A stretch of DNA of 64,000 nt from Mesorhizobium sp. C432A (GTDB taxonomy: Bacteria; Pseudomonadota; Alphaproteobacteria; Rhizobiales; Rhizobiaceae). Below, in pieces: positions 25,410 through 34,487 of this stretch; the first letter of the stretch is position 1, and each line of letters opens with the position of its first letter. A program made the translations under genes and the position numbers. The stretch is from NCBI RefSeq assembly GCF_030323145.1, contig NZ_CP100470.1, positions 1,674,001 through 1,738,000 on the forward strand, written 5' to 3'. The notes below the pieces were generated by a model, which saw only the letters and a list, made by a program, of their open reading frames with translations, was not told the DNA's origin and ran no database searches.

Positions 25410-26498
25410 ATGGCGAACGGGCTCGATGATGTGGTGGCGGCGGAGACCGTGCTCTCCGATGTCGATGGCCTTGGCGGCCGCCTGACGATCCGCGGTCATT
25501 CGCTGCCGGAATTGGCGGGACGCTGGCGCTATGCGCAAGTGGTTCGCCTGTTGCTCGACGGCTTCTTCGACGGCCTTCCCGGCGATGCCGAACTGGCAGC
25601 GAGGCTGGGCAAGGCTCGCGTCGAGGTGTTCGAGCGGCTTGCGCCCTCGCTGCCGCTGCTCGCACCGCTTGAGATCTATAGCGCCATGCGCGCCGGCATG
25701 GCGCTGCTGCCGGATGGCGAGACGCTGACGGACGCCTTGCGGCTGATCGCGGCGCCCGCTGTGCTGACGCCGGCTCTGCTGCGGCTGGCGCGTGGCGAGC
25801 AGCCGATCGCACCTGACGCGAAGGCCGATCATGCCGCCGACATGCTGAGGATGCTCGAGGGATCCATCCCGTCGCCGGCGCTGGCAAGGGCACTCGACAC
25901 CTATCTGGTGACCGTCTGCGATCACGGCCTCAACGCCTCGACCTTCGCCACCCGCGTCGTGGCATCGACGCTGGCCGGGCTGACATCGTCGGTGCTGGCC
26001 GGGCTCGGCGCGCTCAAGGGGCCGCTGCACGGCGGCGCGCCCGGCCCGGTGATCGAGATGCTCGATGCAATCCAGGCGCATGGCGACGCGGCCGGTTGGC
26101 TGCGCGAGAAGGTCGCGCATGGCGAGCGCATCATGGGTTTCGGCCATCGTATCTACCGCGTGCGCGATCCGCGCGCCGATGTACTGAAAGCCGTCGTGCG
26201 GCAGCTCGGCAGCGAGGGCGAAGCCGGCCGCCGGCTGGCCTTCGCCGAACAGGTCGAGCAGACGGCGCTCGAAGTGCTGCGGATCGCCAAGCCGCAGCGC
26301 TCGTTGCAGACCAATGTCGAGTTCTACACAGCGCTTGTGCTTGAGGCGGCGGGCTTTCCGCCACAGGCGTTCAGCAATGTCTTTGCTGCCGGACGTGTCG
26401 CCGGCTGGATCGCGCATGCGCGCGAACAGCAGACGACAGGGCGGCTGATCCGTCCACAGTCGCGCTATGTCGGGCCGGTGCCGAAGCTTGTCGCTTGA
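25410..26498 (+). CDS. Citrate synthase / methylcitrate synthase-like enzyme
   Basis: This 362-residue short-form citrate synthase family member has catalytic histidines His207 (GPLHGGAPG) and His246 (GFGHRIYR). The position usually occupied by the catalytic Asp reads NVEFYT, with Glu304 instead. Other landmarks are DHGLNASTFATRVVAST and VRDPRADVL. The ATG has AGGAGATGAGAT directly ahead. Its partner on the other strand has an added DNA-binding domain, and the two may form mixed dimers. Whether it uses acetyl-CoA or propionyl-CoA cannot be decided here. Confidence 0.85.
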   Translation: MANGLDDVVAAETVLSDVDGLGGRLTIRGHSLPELAGRWRYAQVVRLLLDGFFDGLPGDAELAARLGKARVEVFERLAPSLPLLAPLEIYSAMRAGMALLPDGETLTDALRLIAAPAVLTPALLRLARGEQPIAPDAKADHAADMLRMLEGSIPSPALARALDTYLVTVCDHGLNASTFATRVVASTLAGLTSSVLAGLGALKGPLHGGAPGPVIEMLDAIQAHGDAAGWLREKVAHGERIMGFGHRIYRVRDPRADVLKAVVRQLGSEGEAGRRLAFAEQVEQTALEVLRIAKPQRSLQTNVEFYTALVLEAAGFPPQAFSNVFAAGRVAGWIAHAREQQTTGRLIRPQSRYVGPVPKLVA

Positions 26499-26514
26499 GT
26501 TTTTTGCGAAGATG

Positions 26515-26677
26515 ACCCCACCCTGGCTTGCCGAGGCGAGCCACGGGTCTCGCCCGTCCTTCGGACCCCCACAAGGGGAGGGAAGCTGCCGCGCGCCGCC
26601 GAAACGTCGGTGGTTTGCTGAGATCAGCGTCTACCAAGTCTCCCTCCCCCTTGTGGGGAGGGATCAAGGGTGGGGGT
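26515..26677. repeat. Palindromic intergenic element
   Basis: The outer arms ACCCCACCCT and AGGGTGGGGGT, and the inner arms CCCACAAGGGGAGGGA and TCCCTCCCCCTTGTGGGG, pair across the element. The block GGCGAGCCACGGGTCTCGCCCG recurs at 12706-12832. Together with the promoter region of the next gene it fills 26499-26868. Confidence 0.75.
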
Positions 26678-26776
26678 ATTCGTAGGGCGAAGACCTGGGC
26701 GTGGAGGACCATTCCCCATGACCAAAATTTCATGTGATCACGCGACCGTGTTCGTGTTCTTGCCTTGGTCATCCCT

Positions 26777-26799
26777 TATATGCTGCACTGCAATATAAG
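26777..26799 (+). promoter_or_regulatory. TGC-rich palindrome upstream of the patatin gene (candidate PhaR site)
   Basis: TTATAT and ATATAA flank GCTGCACTGCA, giving a near-palindrome. The core TGCTGCACTGCA matches the site between phaA and phaR at 11 of 12 bases. PhaR control is inferred from this shared motif. Confidence 0.45.
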
Positions 26800-26868
26800 T
26801 CCGCTGCCGTCGAACCGCCGATTTCCGGGCGGAATGAGGCAGCAGCGACCAAACCGAACAGGAACGCC

Positions 26869-27999
26869 ATGACCAAAAACGGCAAGGCGGAGGAAACGAA
26901 GAAGATCAAGATCGCGCTGCAGGGCGGCGGCTCGCACGGGGCTTTCTCCTGGGGTGTACTCGACCGGCTGCTGGAGGATGGCAGGCTCGACATTTCAGCC
27001 GTGTCCGGCACCAGCGCCGGCGCGATGAATGCGGTGGCGCTGGCCGATGGGTTTGTGCGCGCCGGTGTCGAGGGTGCACGGCAAAAGCTCGACGATTTCT
27101 GGCGCGCGGTGGCGGCCAAGGGCCGCTTCAGCCCGGTGCAGCGCATGCCCTGGGACGTCGCCTGGGGCAACTGGTCGATCGAGAACACCCCCGGCTATTT
27201 CTTCTTCGACACCATGTCCCGAGTGTTTTCGCCCTATGTCGCCAATCCGCTGGGCTTGAACCCGCTGCGTGACGTGGTCGAGCAGGAGATCGATTTCAAA
27301 AATGTGCACGCCTGCAACTCGATGGAGCTGTTCATTTCGGCGACCAATGTCGAGACCGGCCAGCTGCGCGTCTTTTCCGACGGCGAGATCGACCTCGACA
27401 CGGTGATGGCCTCGGCCTGCCTGCCGCAATTGTTCCGCGCCGTCGAGATCAAGGGCGTGCCCTATTGGGATGGCGGCTATGGCGGCAATCCGGCGCTGTT
27501 TCCGTTCTTCAAGACGGCGGCGACGGAGGATGTGCTTTTGGTGCAGATCAATCCTGTGGTGCGCGAAGGCACGCCGAAAAGCGCCAACGAAATCCAGAAC
27601 CGCATCGACGAGATCACCTTCAATGCCGGGCTGCTGAACGAATTCCGCTCGATCGCCTTCGTCAAGGAGCTGATCGCCGCCGGCCGGCTGCCGCGTGGCG
27701 AATACCGCGACATCCGCATGCACCGCATCGATGCCGACGAGGCGTTCAAGGATCTGTCGGCGTCATCCAAGGTCAACGCCGAATGGGCCTTCCTGAGCTA
27801 TCTCAGAGATCTCGGCCGCATAGCGGCCAGCGACTGGCTGGAGCAGAATTACGACGCCGTCGGCAAGCGGCCGACGCTCGATCTTTCCGGCGAACTCGAT
27901 GACGGCTTCAAACCGGTGCGCGGGCCGGCACCGGGACGGCGGGTGAAGGAATTCCTCGCCGCCCGCAAGAAGCCGGAGGCGGAACGCCGGCGGGCCTGA
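26869..27999 (+). CDS. Patatin-like phospholipase family hydrolase
   Basis: This 376-residue hydrolase has a Ser-Asp dyad. The oxyanion motif is LQGGGSHGAFSWGVL near residue 19, the nucleophile is Ser49 in SGTSAGAMN, and the catalytic Asp is in YWDGGYGGNP near 200. Patatin-like genes of this type occur beside 3-hydroxybutyrate dehydrogenase in rhizobia and may act on lipids or PHB granules. The shared TGC-rich site with phaR supports a link to PHB turnover. I chose the ATG at 26869 because CAGGAA precedes it and homology begins there. Confidence 0.87.
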   Translation: MTKNGKAEETKKIKIALQGGGSHGAFSWGVLDRLLEDGRLDISAVSGTSAGAMNAVALADGFVRAGVEGARQKLDDFWRAVAAKGRFSPVQRMPWDVAWGNWSIENTPGYFFFDTMSRVFSPYVANPLGLNPLRDVVEQEIDFKNVHACNSMELFISATNVETGQLRVFSDGEIDLDTVMASACLPQLFRAVEIKGVPYWDGGYGGNPALFPFFKTAATEDVLLVQINPVVREGTPKSANEIQNRIDEITFNAGLLNEFRSIAFVKELIAAGRLPRGEYRDIRMHRIDADEAFKDLSASSKVNAEWAFLSYLRDLGRIAASDWLEQNYDAVGKRPTLDLSGELDDGFKPVRGPAPGRRVKEFLAARKKPEAERRRA

Positions 28000-28516
28000 G
28001 TCCGCCCGGATCGATCAAGACGATCAGCGAAGTGTTCGGCAAATCGGAGTAGCGCCGATGACTTTCCGTCCCGGAACAACCGTTGCGTGTGACGGTATAC
28101 AAAATCATACTGACGCCTGCTGCCATTCACTGAGTGGCTACGCAGGTCGCGCCCACATTTGAGCGTCAAAAACTAGTGCGGGCACAGGGGGATGTCAGTG
28201 CTCAAAACGCCTTGAAAACAAAGCGCCTCCAACATCCGTATGGTTCCGAGACTGTGGTTCCGCCGCCTGACGGGGCGCCGATAAAACCGTTTCCGTTAGC
28301 CACACTACGCCTGCCTTGCGCAATGCCCCTGCAACTTTTCGACTGTATTGCGATGCAACTTTGATGTAGAAGCGCGGCTTCGCCGTTCACGGCAAATTGA
28401 ACACGGCCTGGCGCGCACCCATATCGGCGACGCGCCCGAGTTGGAAGACACGGTAGCTGTTAGACGACGGACACCCTGTTGGATAACGACTTGGCCGAAC
28501 CCCGCAGTGGAAAAAA
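28000..28516. other. Intergenic region upstream of the RND efflux genes
   Basis: I see no supportable gene in these 517 bases. GTAT and ATAC arms eight bases apart at 28095-28110 could be a weak operator. The last 200 bases presumably hold the efflux promoter. Base composition is more AT-rich than that of the flanking genes. Confidence 0.4.
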
Positions 28517-29698
28517 ATGATGCCGAAGATCAGGTTTCACAAGCTTGCCGCTATTGTTGTGCTCATCGGCTTCGCGGCCTGGATGGGAACAGGCGCGTTC
28601 TCGTCCGTCGGCAGCGCCGCTGTCGAAGGTGCTGGCAAGGCAGGCGATCAGGCCAAGCCGGGCGATCAGGCCAAGGCGCCGGATGCAGCCAAGGCGGCCG
28701 AGGCCGAACCGAAGGCGCCGCTGCGCACCGTCGCTGTGGTGACGCCGCCGCGCAAGACCTATGCCCGCGCCATCCGCATTTCCGGGCTGACCGAGGCCGA
28801 CAAGCGCGCCGTGCTGGCGACGCGTGTCGCCGGCGTCATCGAAAAGCTGCCGGTCAAGCAGGGCGATCACGTCAAGACCGGCGATCTGGTGCTGATGCTT
28901 GCGGCGGAAGAAAAGATCTCGATGGTCGACAATGCCAAGCAACTCGTCGTGCAGCGCCAGGCTGAACTCGACGCATCGCTGCGGCTCATGAAGACCGGCA
29001 ATCTGCCCAAGCTGCAGCTCGACACGGCGCGTTCGAACCTGACCGCTGCGCAGTCGCAGCTGGAAACGGCGCAGGCCGAGCTCGACCGCAATCTGGTCAA
29101 GGCGCCCTTCGACGGCGTCATCGACCGGGTGCCGGTGGAGCTCGGCAGTTCCGTCATGCAGGGCGGCGAGGTGGCAACCATCCTCAAGCTCGATCCGGTG
29201 ATTGCGCGCGGCGAAGTCAGCGAACGCGACCTCGGCTATCTCAAGCTCGGCGACAAGGCCACTGTCCGGCTGGTCAGCGGCCAGACCGTCGAAGGCACGG
29301 TGCGCTACATCAGCCGCGACGCCTCGTCGGCCACCCGAACCTTCCGCGTCGAGATCGCCGTGCCCAATGCCGATGGCTCCGTGCCGGCGGGCATGACGGC
29401 CGAGATTTCGCTCAGCGCGCAGCCGACCGATGCCGTCATGTTGCCGCGCTCCGTGGTGACGCTGGGCGACAAGGGAGACCTCGGCATCCGTGCCGTCGAC
29501 AAGGACAACAAGGTGGTGTTCTTCCCGATCGACCTCGTTGACGACTCGCCGAAGGGCCTCGTGCTTGGCGGCATTCCCGCCGATGCCCGCGTCATCGTCG
29601 CCGGCCAGGAACTCGTCAAGGAAGGCGACGTCGTCAAGCCGGTCGAGGCCGACCAGGCGACCATCCAGAAACTGTTGGGCGAAGCGACAACGCAGTAG
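28517..29698 (+). CDS. RND efflux system, periplasmic adaptor subunit
   Basis: This 393-residue membrane-fusion protein bridges the inner-membrane RND pump and an outer-membrane channel. It has an N-terminal membrane anchor or signal (residues 7-30) and a spacer of repeated GDQAKPGDQAKAPDAAKAAE. Next come the first lipoyl half (AGVIEKLPVKQGDHVKTGDLV), a coiled-coil hairpin (about residues 135-190) and the second lipoyl half (LVKAPFDGVIDRVPVELGSSV). Beta-barrel and membrane-proximal domains follow. The pump gene starts 64 bases downstream. No outer-membrane channel gene is in the window. Confidence 0.9.
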   Translation: MMPKIRFHKLAAIVVLIGFAAWMGTGAFSSVGSAAVEGAGKAGDQAKPGDQAKAPDAAKAAEAEPKAPLRTVAVVTPPRKTYARAIRISGLTEADKRAVLATRVAGVIEKLPVKQGDHVKTGDLVLMLAAEEKISMVDNAKQLVVQRQAELDASLRLMKTGNLPKLQLDTARSNLTAAQSQLETAQAELDRNLVKAPFDGVIDRVPVELGSSVMQGGEVATILKLDPVIARGEVSERDLGYLKLGDKATVRLVSGQTVEGTVRYISRDASSATRTFRVEIAVPNADGSVPAGMTAEISLSAQPTDAVMLPRSVVTLGDKGDLGIRAVDKDNKVVFFPIDLVDDSPKGLVLGGIPADARVIVAGQELVKEGDVVKPVEADQATIQKLLGEATTQ

Positions 29699-29762
29699 CG
29701 CCGGGTGGCCCCGGACGGGGGCAACCGGCCGCAATGCGCTCCTGAAATTTTGAGAACAGGCC

Positions 29763-32700
29763 ATGGATATCGTCAAACTCGCGATCAACAATGCCCGGCT
29801 GACCATTGCGGTGCTGGTGTTCCTGCTGCTGGCGGGCTGGGTCGCCTATCAGTCGACGCCGAAGGAAGCGGAACCCGACGTTCCTACCCCTTATGTTTAT
29901 ATAAATGTCGCCTATCAAGGCATTGCGCCCGAAGACGCTGAAAGACTTCTGCTTAGGCCGCTGGAGGCAAAGCTTAAGAGTCTTAAGGGGTTAAAGGAGA
30001 TGAAATCATCCGCCTATCAGGGCGGCGCCTTTGTCTTTCTTGAGTTTCTGCCGTCTATAAAAGTCGACACCGCGGTGACAGATACACGCTCGAAGGTTCA
30101 GGACGCGAAGGCTGACCTGCCCCAAGCGGCAGAAGAACCGGTTGTTACCGAGGTCAACATTTCCGAGTTTCCCGTCCTGGTCGTCACGCTGTCCGGCGAT
30201 GTGCCCGAGCGTGTGCTTACGGCGGCGGCGCGCGAACTGCGCGACCGCATCGAGGAAGTACCGGGCGTTCTTGAGGGCACCATACAAGGCGCGCGCGACG
30301 ATCTTGTCGAAGTCGTCATCGACCCGATGAAGCTGTCCTCCTACGGCCTGCAGCTCGACCAGTTGATCGGCGCGGTCGGCGCTTCCAACAGCCTGGTCGC
30401 CGCCGGCAATATCGAGGGTTCGGAAGGCAAATACGCGGTCAAGGTGCCGTCGCTGATCGAAACACCAGAGGATGTGGCGTCGCTGCCGGTGGTTGCCGGA
30501 CCCAATGCCGTCGTCCAGGCCAAGGACATCGCCACGATCCGGTCGACCTTTGCCGATGCCACGACCATCACCCGCCTCAACGGCAAGCCGGCCATCGCCA
30601 TTGAAGTCAAGAAGCGCATCGGCGCCAATCTGATCGACACGCTGGCCAAGGTGCGGGAAGTGTCCGACGCCTACGTCAAGACCATGCCGGAAGGCATGAA
30701 CATCACCTACACGCAGGACAAGTCCGTCTTCGTCAACCAGCTGCTGGGCGACCTGCAGAACCACGTGATGATCGCCGTCATCCTGGTGTTCATCGTCATC
30801 CTCTATGCGCTGTCGGGACGCGCCTCGCTGCTGATCGGGCTTGCCATTCCGTCATCCTTCCTCATCGGCATCCTGCTGCTTGCGATGATGGGCTACACGA
30901 TCAACATGATCGTGCTGTTCAGCCTTATCCTGGCGGTCGGCATGCTGGTCGACGACGCCATCATCGTCACCGAATTCGCCGAACGGCGCATGGGCGAAGG
31001 CATGCCGAAGGCGGAAGCCTTCACGCTGGCCGCCAAGCGCATGGCCGGTCCGGTCATCGCCGCGACGATGACGCGCATCGCGGCGTTTTCGCCGCTGCTG
31101 TTCTGGCCCGGCATCATCGGCGACTTCATGAAATACATGCCGATCACGCTGATCGTCACGCTGTCGGCCTCGATGCTTTATGCGCTGGTGTTCGCGCCGA
31201 CGCTGGGCGCGCTCTTCGCCAAGGCGCCGGAGCATCACGAGGAACACAATCGCGACGGCTGGTACATGGCGCTGGTCAAGCAGGCGGTGCGCTTCCCCAT
31301 CACCGTGCTGGTGCTTACCGCCGTGCTTTTGACCGGCGTTGGCTTCGCCTATTCCAAATACGGCGCCGGCGTCGAGTTCTTCCCCAGCGTCGAGCCCGAC
31401 TACGGCCTGCTCTATGTGCATGCCCGCGGCAATCTCTCGCTGGCCGAAATGGATACGGCAACCAGGATCGCCGAAAACCGGCTGCTCGGCTGGCCCGGCG
31501 TGAAATCGGTCTACACCCGCGTCGGCAAGACGCAGGGCGGCGGACAGGACGTGCCGGAGGACGTCGTCGGCGTCATCCAGTATGAGTTCATCGACTGGCG
31601 CGAGCGCAAATCGGCGAACAATATCCTGGATGAGCTGCGCACCGTCATGGCCGGCATTCCCGGCGTCGATGTCGAAGTGCGCGTGCCGGAGGCCGGTCCT
31701 CCCACAGGCAAGGCGGTCCAGCTCCGGCTTTCAGCCATCGATCCAAAAGGGCTTGACGACCAGGCCCGTGCGGTCGCGGCGCGCATCGCCAAGGTGCCCG
31801 GCGTCATCGACGTTTCCGACGGCCTGCCGCCGCCCGGCGTCGACTGGGCGCTCGAGGTCGACCGCGCCAAGGCGGCGCAGTACGGCATCAGCCCGACCGC
31901 GGTCGGCACCGTGGTGCAGTTGGTGACCAATGGCTTGAAGCTCTCGGAATATAGGCCCGCCGGCGCCGACGACGCCGTCGACATCAGGCTGCGCCTGCCC
32001 GAAGACCGGCGCACGCTGTCGACGCTCGATGAGCTCAGGGTGCAGACCGCGCAAGGCTCGGTGCCGATCTCCAACTTCGTCGTGCGCAAGCCGGAGCCGA
32101 CGGTCGGCATCCTCAACCGCATCGACGGCGCCCGCACCGTGGTCGTCCAGGCCAACGTCGCCGCCGGCACGCAGGTCGCGGCGGTGCAGGCGGAGGTGAC
32201 CAAGGCGGTCACCGACATGAAGCTCGACAACGGCATACGCTGGAAGCTCGCGGGGTCGAACGAGGACAGCGCCGAAGCCAGCGCCTTCCTCGGCAAGGCC
32301 TTCGGCGCGGCGATCTTCCTGATCTTCCTGGTGCTGTTGATGCAGTTCAACAAGTTCACCAGCGTGCTTCTGGTGCTGTCCTGCGTGGTCATGGCGACGA
32401 TCGGCGTGTTCCTGGGGCTGCTGCTGACCGGCGAAGCGTTCGGCATCGTCATGTCGGGCATCGGCGTCATCGCGCTGGCCGGCGTGGTGGTGAACAACAA
32501 CATCGTGCTCATCGACACCTATGACCGGCTGCGCGAAGAGGGCTGGGACAAGATGGAAGCGGTGCTGCAGACCTGCCGCGAACGTGCCCGCCCGGTGGTG
32601 CTGACGGCGGTCTCGGCCATCCTCGGCGTGCTGCCGATCGCCTTTGGTCTCGGCCTCGAAATCTTCCATCACGAGACGACGATCAACGCGCCGTCGACGC

Positions 32701-32933
32701 AATGGTGGATTTCGCTGTCCTCGGCCATCGTCTTCGGCCTGTCCTTCGCCACGCTGCTGACGCTGGTGGTGACGCCGTCGATGCTGATGATCTTCACGCG
32801 CAGCAAAAACAGCCGCTTCTACGCGTTCTTCCGCCGGCTGTTCGGGCGCGACAAGAAACGGGATGCGTCCACGGGGCCGAAGCCGGGTCCGCTCGATGAG
32901 CCGGCAATCGCCTTCCCGAAAGCCGCGGAATAG
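29763..32933 (+). CDS. RND efflux system, inner-membrane pump subunit
   Basis: This 1056-residue proton-driven exporter has the 12-helix RND plan: one N-terminal helix, a large periplasmic loop, helices 2-6, a second loop and helices 8-12. The proton-relay Asp pair is in VGMLVDDAIIVTEFAERR in helix 4. The C-terminal half has GIVMSGIGVIALAGVVVNNN. It resembles AcrB/MexB and NolG-type pumps; substrates are unknown. Codon use between about 29880 and 30155 is unlike the rest (two ATA, one TTA, AGA, AGG and five CTT codons), although the protein frame is intact. Confidence 0.92.
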   Translation: MDIVKLAINNARLTIAVLVFLLLAGWVAYQSTPKEAEPDVPTPYVYINVAYQGIAPEDAERLLLRPLEAKLKSLKGLKEMKSSAYQGGAFVFLEFLPSIKVDTAVTDTRSKVQDAKADLPQAAEEPVVTEVNISEFPVLVVTLSGDVPERVLTAAARELRDRIEEVPGVLEGTIQGARDDLVEVVIDPMKLSSYGLQLDQLIGAVGASNSLVAAGNIEGSEGKYAVKVPSLIETPEDVASLPVVAGPNAVVQAKDIATIRSTFADATTITRLNGKPAIAIEVKKRIGANLIDTLAKVREVSDAYVKTMPEGMNITYTQDKSVFVNQLLGDLQNHVMIAVILVFIVILYALSGRASLLIGLAIPSSFLIGILLLAMMGYTINMIVLFSLILAVGMLVDDAIIVTEFAERRMGEGMPKAEAFTLAAKRMAGPVIAATMTRIAAFSPLLFWPGIIGDFMKYMPITLIVTLSASMLYALVFAPTLGALFAKAPEHHEEHNRDGWYMALVKQAVRFPITVLVLTAVLLTGVGFAYSKYGAGVEFFPSVEPDYGLLYVHARGNLSLAEMDTATRIAENRLLGWPGVKSVYTRVGKTQGGGQDVPEDVVGVIQYEFIDWRERKSANNILDELRTVMAGIPGVDVEVRVPEAGPPTGKAVQLRLSAIDPKGLDDQARAVAARIAKVPGVIDVSDGLPPPGVDWALEVDRAKAAQYGISPTAVGTVVQLVTNGLKLSEYRPAGADDAVDIRLRLPEDRRTLSTLDELRVQTAQGSVPISNFVVRKPEPTVGILNRIDGARTVVVQANVAAGTQVAAVQAEVTKAVTDMKLDNGIRWKLAGSNEDSAEASAFLGKAFGAAIFLIFLVLLMQFNKFTSVLLVLSCVVMATIGVFLGLLLTGEAFGIVMSGIGVIALAGVVVNNNIVLIDTYDRLREEGWDKMEAVLQTCRERARPVVLTAVSAILGVLPIAFGLGLEIFHHETTINAPSTQWWISLSSAIVFGLSFATLLTLVVTPSMLMIFTRSKNSRFYAFFRRLFGRDKKRDASTGPKPGPLDEPAIAFPKAAE

Positions 32934-32954
32934 CTGCATTCGACCTGTCGGACG

Positions 32955-32986
32955 AAAGGCCGTCCGGAACAACCGGGCGGCCTTTT
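32955..32986 (+). terminator. Terminator after the RND pump gene
   Basis: The hairpin AAAGGCCGTCCGG-AACAA-CCGGGCGGCCTTTT has one unpaired base and ends in TTTT. It lies 22 bases after the pump stop codon. Confidence 0.8.
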
Positions 32987-33028
32987 GCATTGTCCCTCAT
33001 ATCCGACCAGCAAGGCGAGGGACTCTTA

Positions 33029-33187
33029 ATGACCGTCAGCACCATCCTCATCATTGTCTTGATCCTGATCCTGATCGGCGCCGTCCCGGCCTGGCCACAC
33101 TCGCGCTCCTGGGGTTATGGGCCGTCCGGAATAGTCGGCGCTGTGCTGGTGGTGCTGCTGATCCTGGTGCTGATGGGCAGGGTTTGA
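33029..33187 (+). CDS. DUF3309-family small membrane protein
   Basis: This 52-residue peptide has two membrane helices (TILIIVLILILIGAV and AVLVVLLILVLMG) joined by the conserved loop PAWPHSRSWGYGPSG. That loop defines the DUF3309 family, common in alpha- and betaproteobacteria and of unknown function. I chose the ATG at 33029, which follows GCGAGGGA. It is preceded by the terminator at 32955-32986 and therefore probably has its own promoter. Confidence 0.87.
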   Translation: MTVSTILIIVLILILIGAVPAWPHSRSWGYGPSGIVGAVLVVLLILVLMGRV

Positions 33188-33261
33188 TTGGGGCAAGAGA
33201 CCTCTGCGATCAGCGCGTCCTCGCCCGATGAAGTGCTGGCAATAGGCATACGGCGGCGCCT

Positions 33262-33418
33262 GCCCCCACTCCGGCCGCTGCACGGCCACCTCTCCCCATG
33301 TCCATGGGGGAGAGGAAATGCCAAGCTTTTCAAGGCAGCGACCTCGGCGGTTAGCATTTCCTCTCCCCCACGAATGTGGGGGTAGAGGTGGCTGGGCGAA
33401 GCCGAGACGGAGTGGGGG
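33262..33418. repeat. Palindromic intergenic element
   Basis: Outer arms GCCCCCACTCCGG / CGGAGTGGGGG, middle arms CCACCTCT / AGAGGTGG and inner arms GGGGGAGAGGAAATGC / GCATTTCCTCTCCCCC pair around a 30-base centre. It belongs to the same general class as the elements at 4709 and 43814. It occupies most of the 33188-33535 gap; nothing else is recognised there. Confidence 0.75.
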
Positions 33419-33535
33419 AGCTCCCAATGCGATTGGCCCGAAATCGAGATGACGAGCACACGCTGTGCCCCCTTGGCCACCCCGCTCCCTTGCGTATACG
33501 CTGCGCTCACCACAATCACCGAGGGAGCCATCAAG

Positions 33536-33952
33536 GTGAACACCGCCAACTCGCCCAGACCCCTCGCCGAGATCGCCAGCTATCACGCCCACATCTACTA
33601 TGACGGGCAAGCCGAGCGGCAGCATGCCGAATGGCTGCGCCTGCGCATCGGCGAACGCTTCCGCGTGCGACTGGGCAACTGGCGCGACGAGCCGGTCGGC
33701 CCGCACGAGCAACCCATGTACCAGATCTCCTTCGCCACCGAGATTTTCGCCACGCTGGTTCCGTGGCTGATGCTGAACCACGGCGGCCTCAGCATCCTCA
33801 TCCACCCCAACACCACCAACCCCAAACGCGACCATCTGGTCGATCCGATCTGGATCGGGCGAGTGCTGGGGGTGCATGGGGATGTGCTGGGTGAGGATGA
33901 CGAAGCGGAAGAGGCGCTGGAGGTGAATACGGAGCCGACGTTGGTGGCTTAG
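33536..33952 (+). CDS. DOPA 4,5-dioxygenase family protein
   Basis: This 138-residue protein matches the DOPA-dioxygenase-like family. It has the metal-binding YHAHIYYD near the N-terminus, PMYQISF, and [19 protein letters not shown] toward the C-terminus. Fungal and plant members cleave catechols between carbons 4 and 5; bacterial members are mostly uncharacterised. I chose the GTG at 33536 because GAGGGA precedes it by nine bases and homology begins at about residue 10. It stands alone between repeats and an unassigned region. Confidence 0.82.
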   Translation: MNTANSPRPLAEIASYHAHIYYDGQAERQHAEWLRLRIGERFRVRLGNWRDEPVGPHEQPMYQISFATEIFATLVPWLMLNHGGLSILIHPNTTNPKRDHLVDPIWIGRVLGVHGDVLGEDDEAEEALEVNTEPTLVA

Positions 33953-34356
33953 GGAGGGCGTTCTGCAAAGTAGAGACTTGGCCCATGGAGACGCGTTCAC
34001 CAATAGCCCAGTTCAGGCATGCATGACCGGCCGCTTTACGCCTCAAGCCGTATCCTATGCCTTCATCATTGCTTCGTCGAAGATGCCGAACCAGCGTGGG
34101 GCCGTTGGAGCGATGGACCGTCGATGGATGGCAAGGGAGAGTTCTCCCTGGTCGCCGGTACGCCGAGGCGGGGCCGCCGAATAGGCAAAAGATTGCAATA
34201 CAGGACGCAGCCGGCACTCGGTTCCCGCGGAGTCGGGCGCACCGGTTCGTACGGGAGCAACTGGCGCTCCGCACGAGGGACAGGGCAACTCACTGGTGAC
34301 TGGGTGCGTGCCTGACGAAGCCCTTCGTTTCGGCTGAGATAAATGCTCTCACTTAC
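33953..34356. other. Unassigned region upstream of the stress operon
   Basis: A 98-codon open frame at 34019-34315 and a 77-codon frame on the opposite strand exist, but neither shows a recognisable domain or a ribosome binding site. I treat the region as non-coding. The stress-operon promoter starts at 34357. Confidence 0.4.
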
Positions 34357-34382
34357 GGAACATCGCAGGTTCGTCGAAGTTG
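34357..34382 (+). promoter_or_regulatory. EcfG-type promoter of the stress operon
   Basis: GGAAC at 34357-34361, 17 bases, then GTTG at 34379-34382 (equivalent to GGAAC-N16-AGTT) is close to the EcfG consensus. It lies 23 bases before the first start codon of the operon, whose products are of stress-associated families. Confidence 0.7.
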
Positions 34383-34404
34383 GAAAGCTACGGAGGACGT
34401 GCAC

Positions 34405-34479
34405 ATGAACAGTGTCATCTATCTTATCGGCCTTATCGTTGTCGTGCTCGCGGTCCTCTCCTTCCTCGGTTTTCACTAG
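34405..34479 (+). CDS. 24-residue hydrophobic micro-protein
   Basis: The frame encodes MNSVIYLIGLIVVVLAVLSF followed by LGFH, a single predicted membrane helix. GGAGG lies eight bases before the ATG, and the EcfG-type promoter lies just upstream. It ends eight bases before the next start, so it is the first gene of the operon. It resembles short hydrophobic peptides annotated ahead of stress genes in rhizobia. Its function is unknown; it could insert in the inner membrane with the holin-like and YqjD-like partners. Confidence 0.75.
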   Translation: MNSVIYLIGLIVVVLAVLSFLGFH

Positions 34480-34487
34480 GTGGCCTC

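Noticed and set aside
34019..34315. Possible 98-residue protein upstream of the stress operon
   Set aside because: No ribosome binding site, no recognisable motif, and an unusual Arg/Gly-rich C-terminus.
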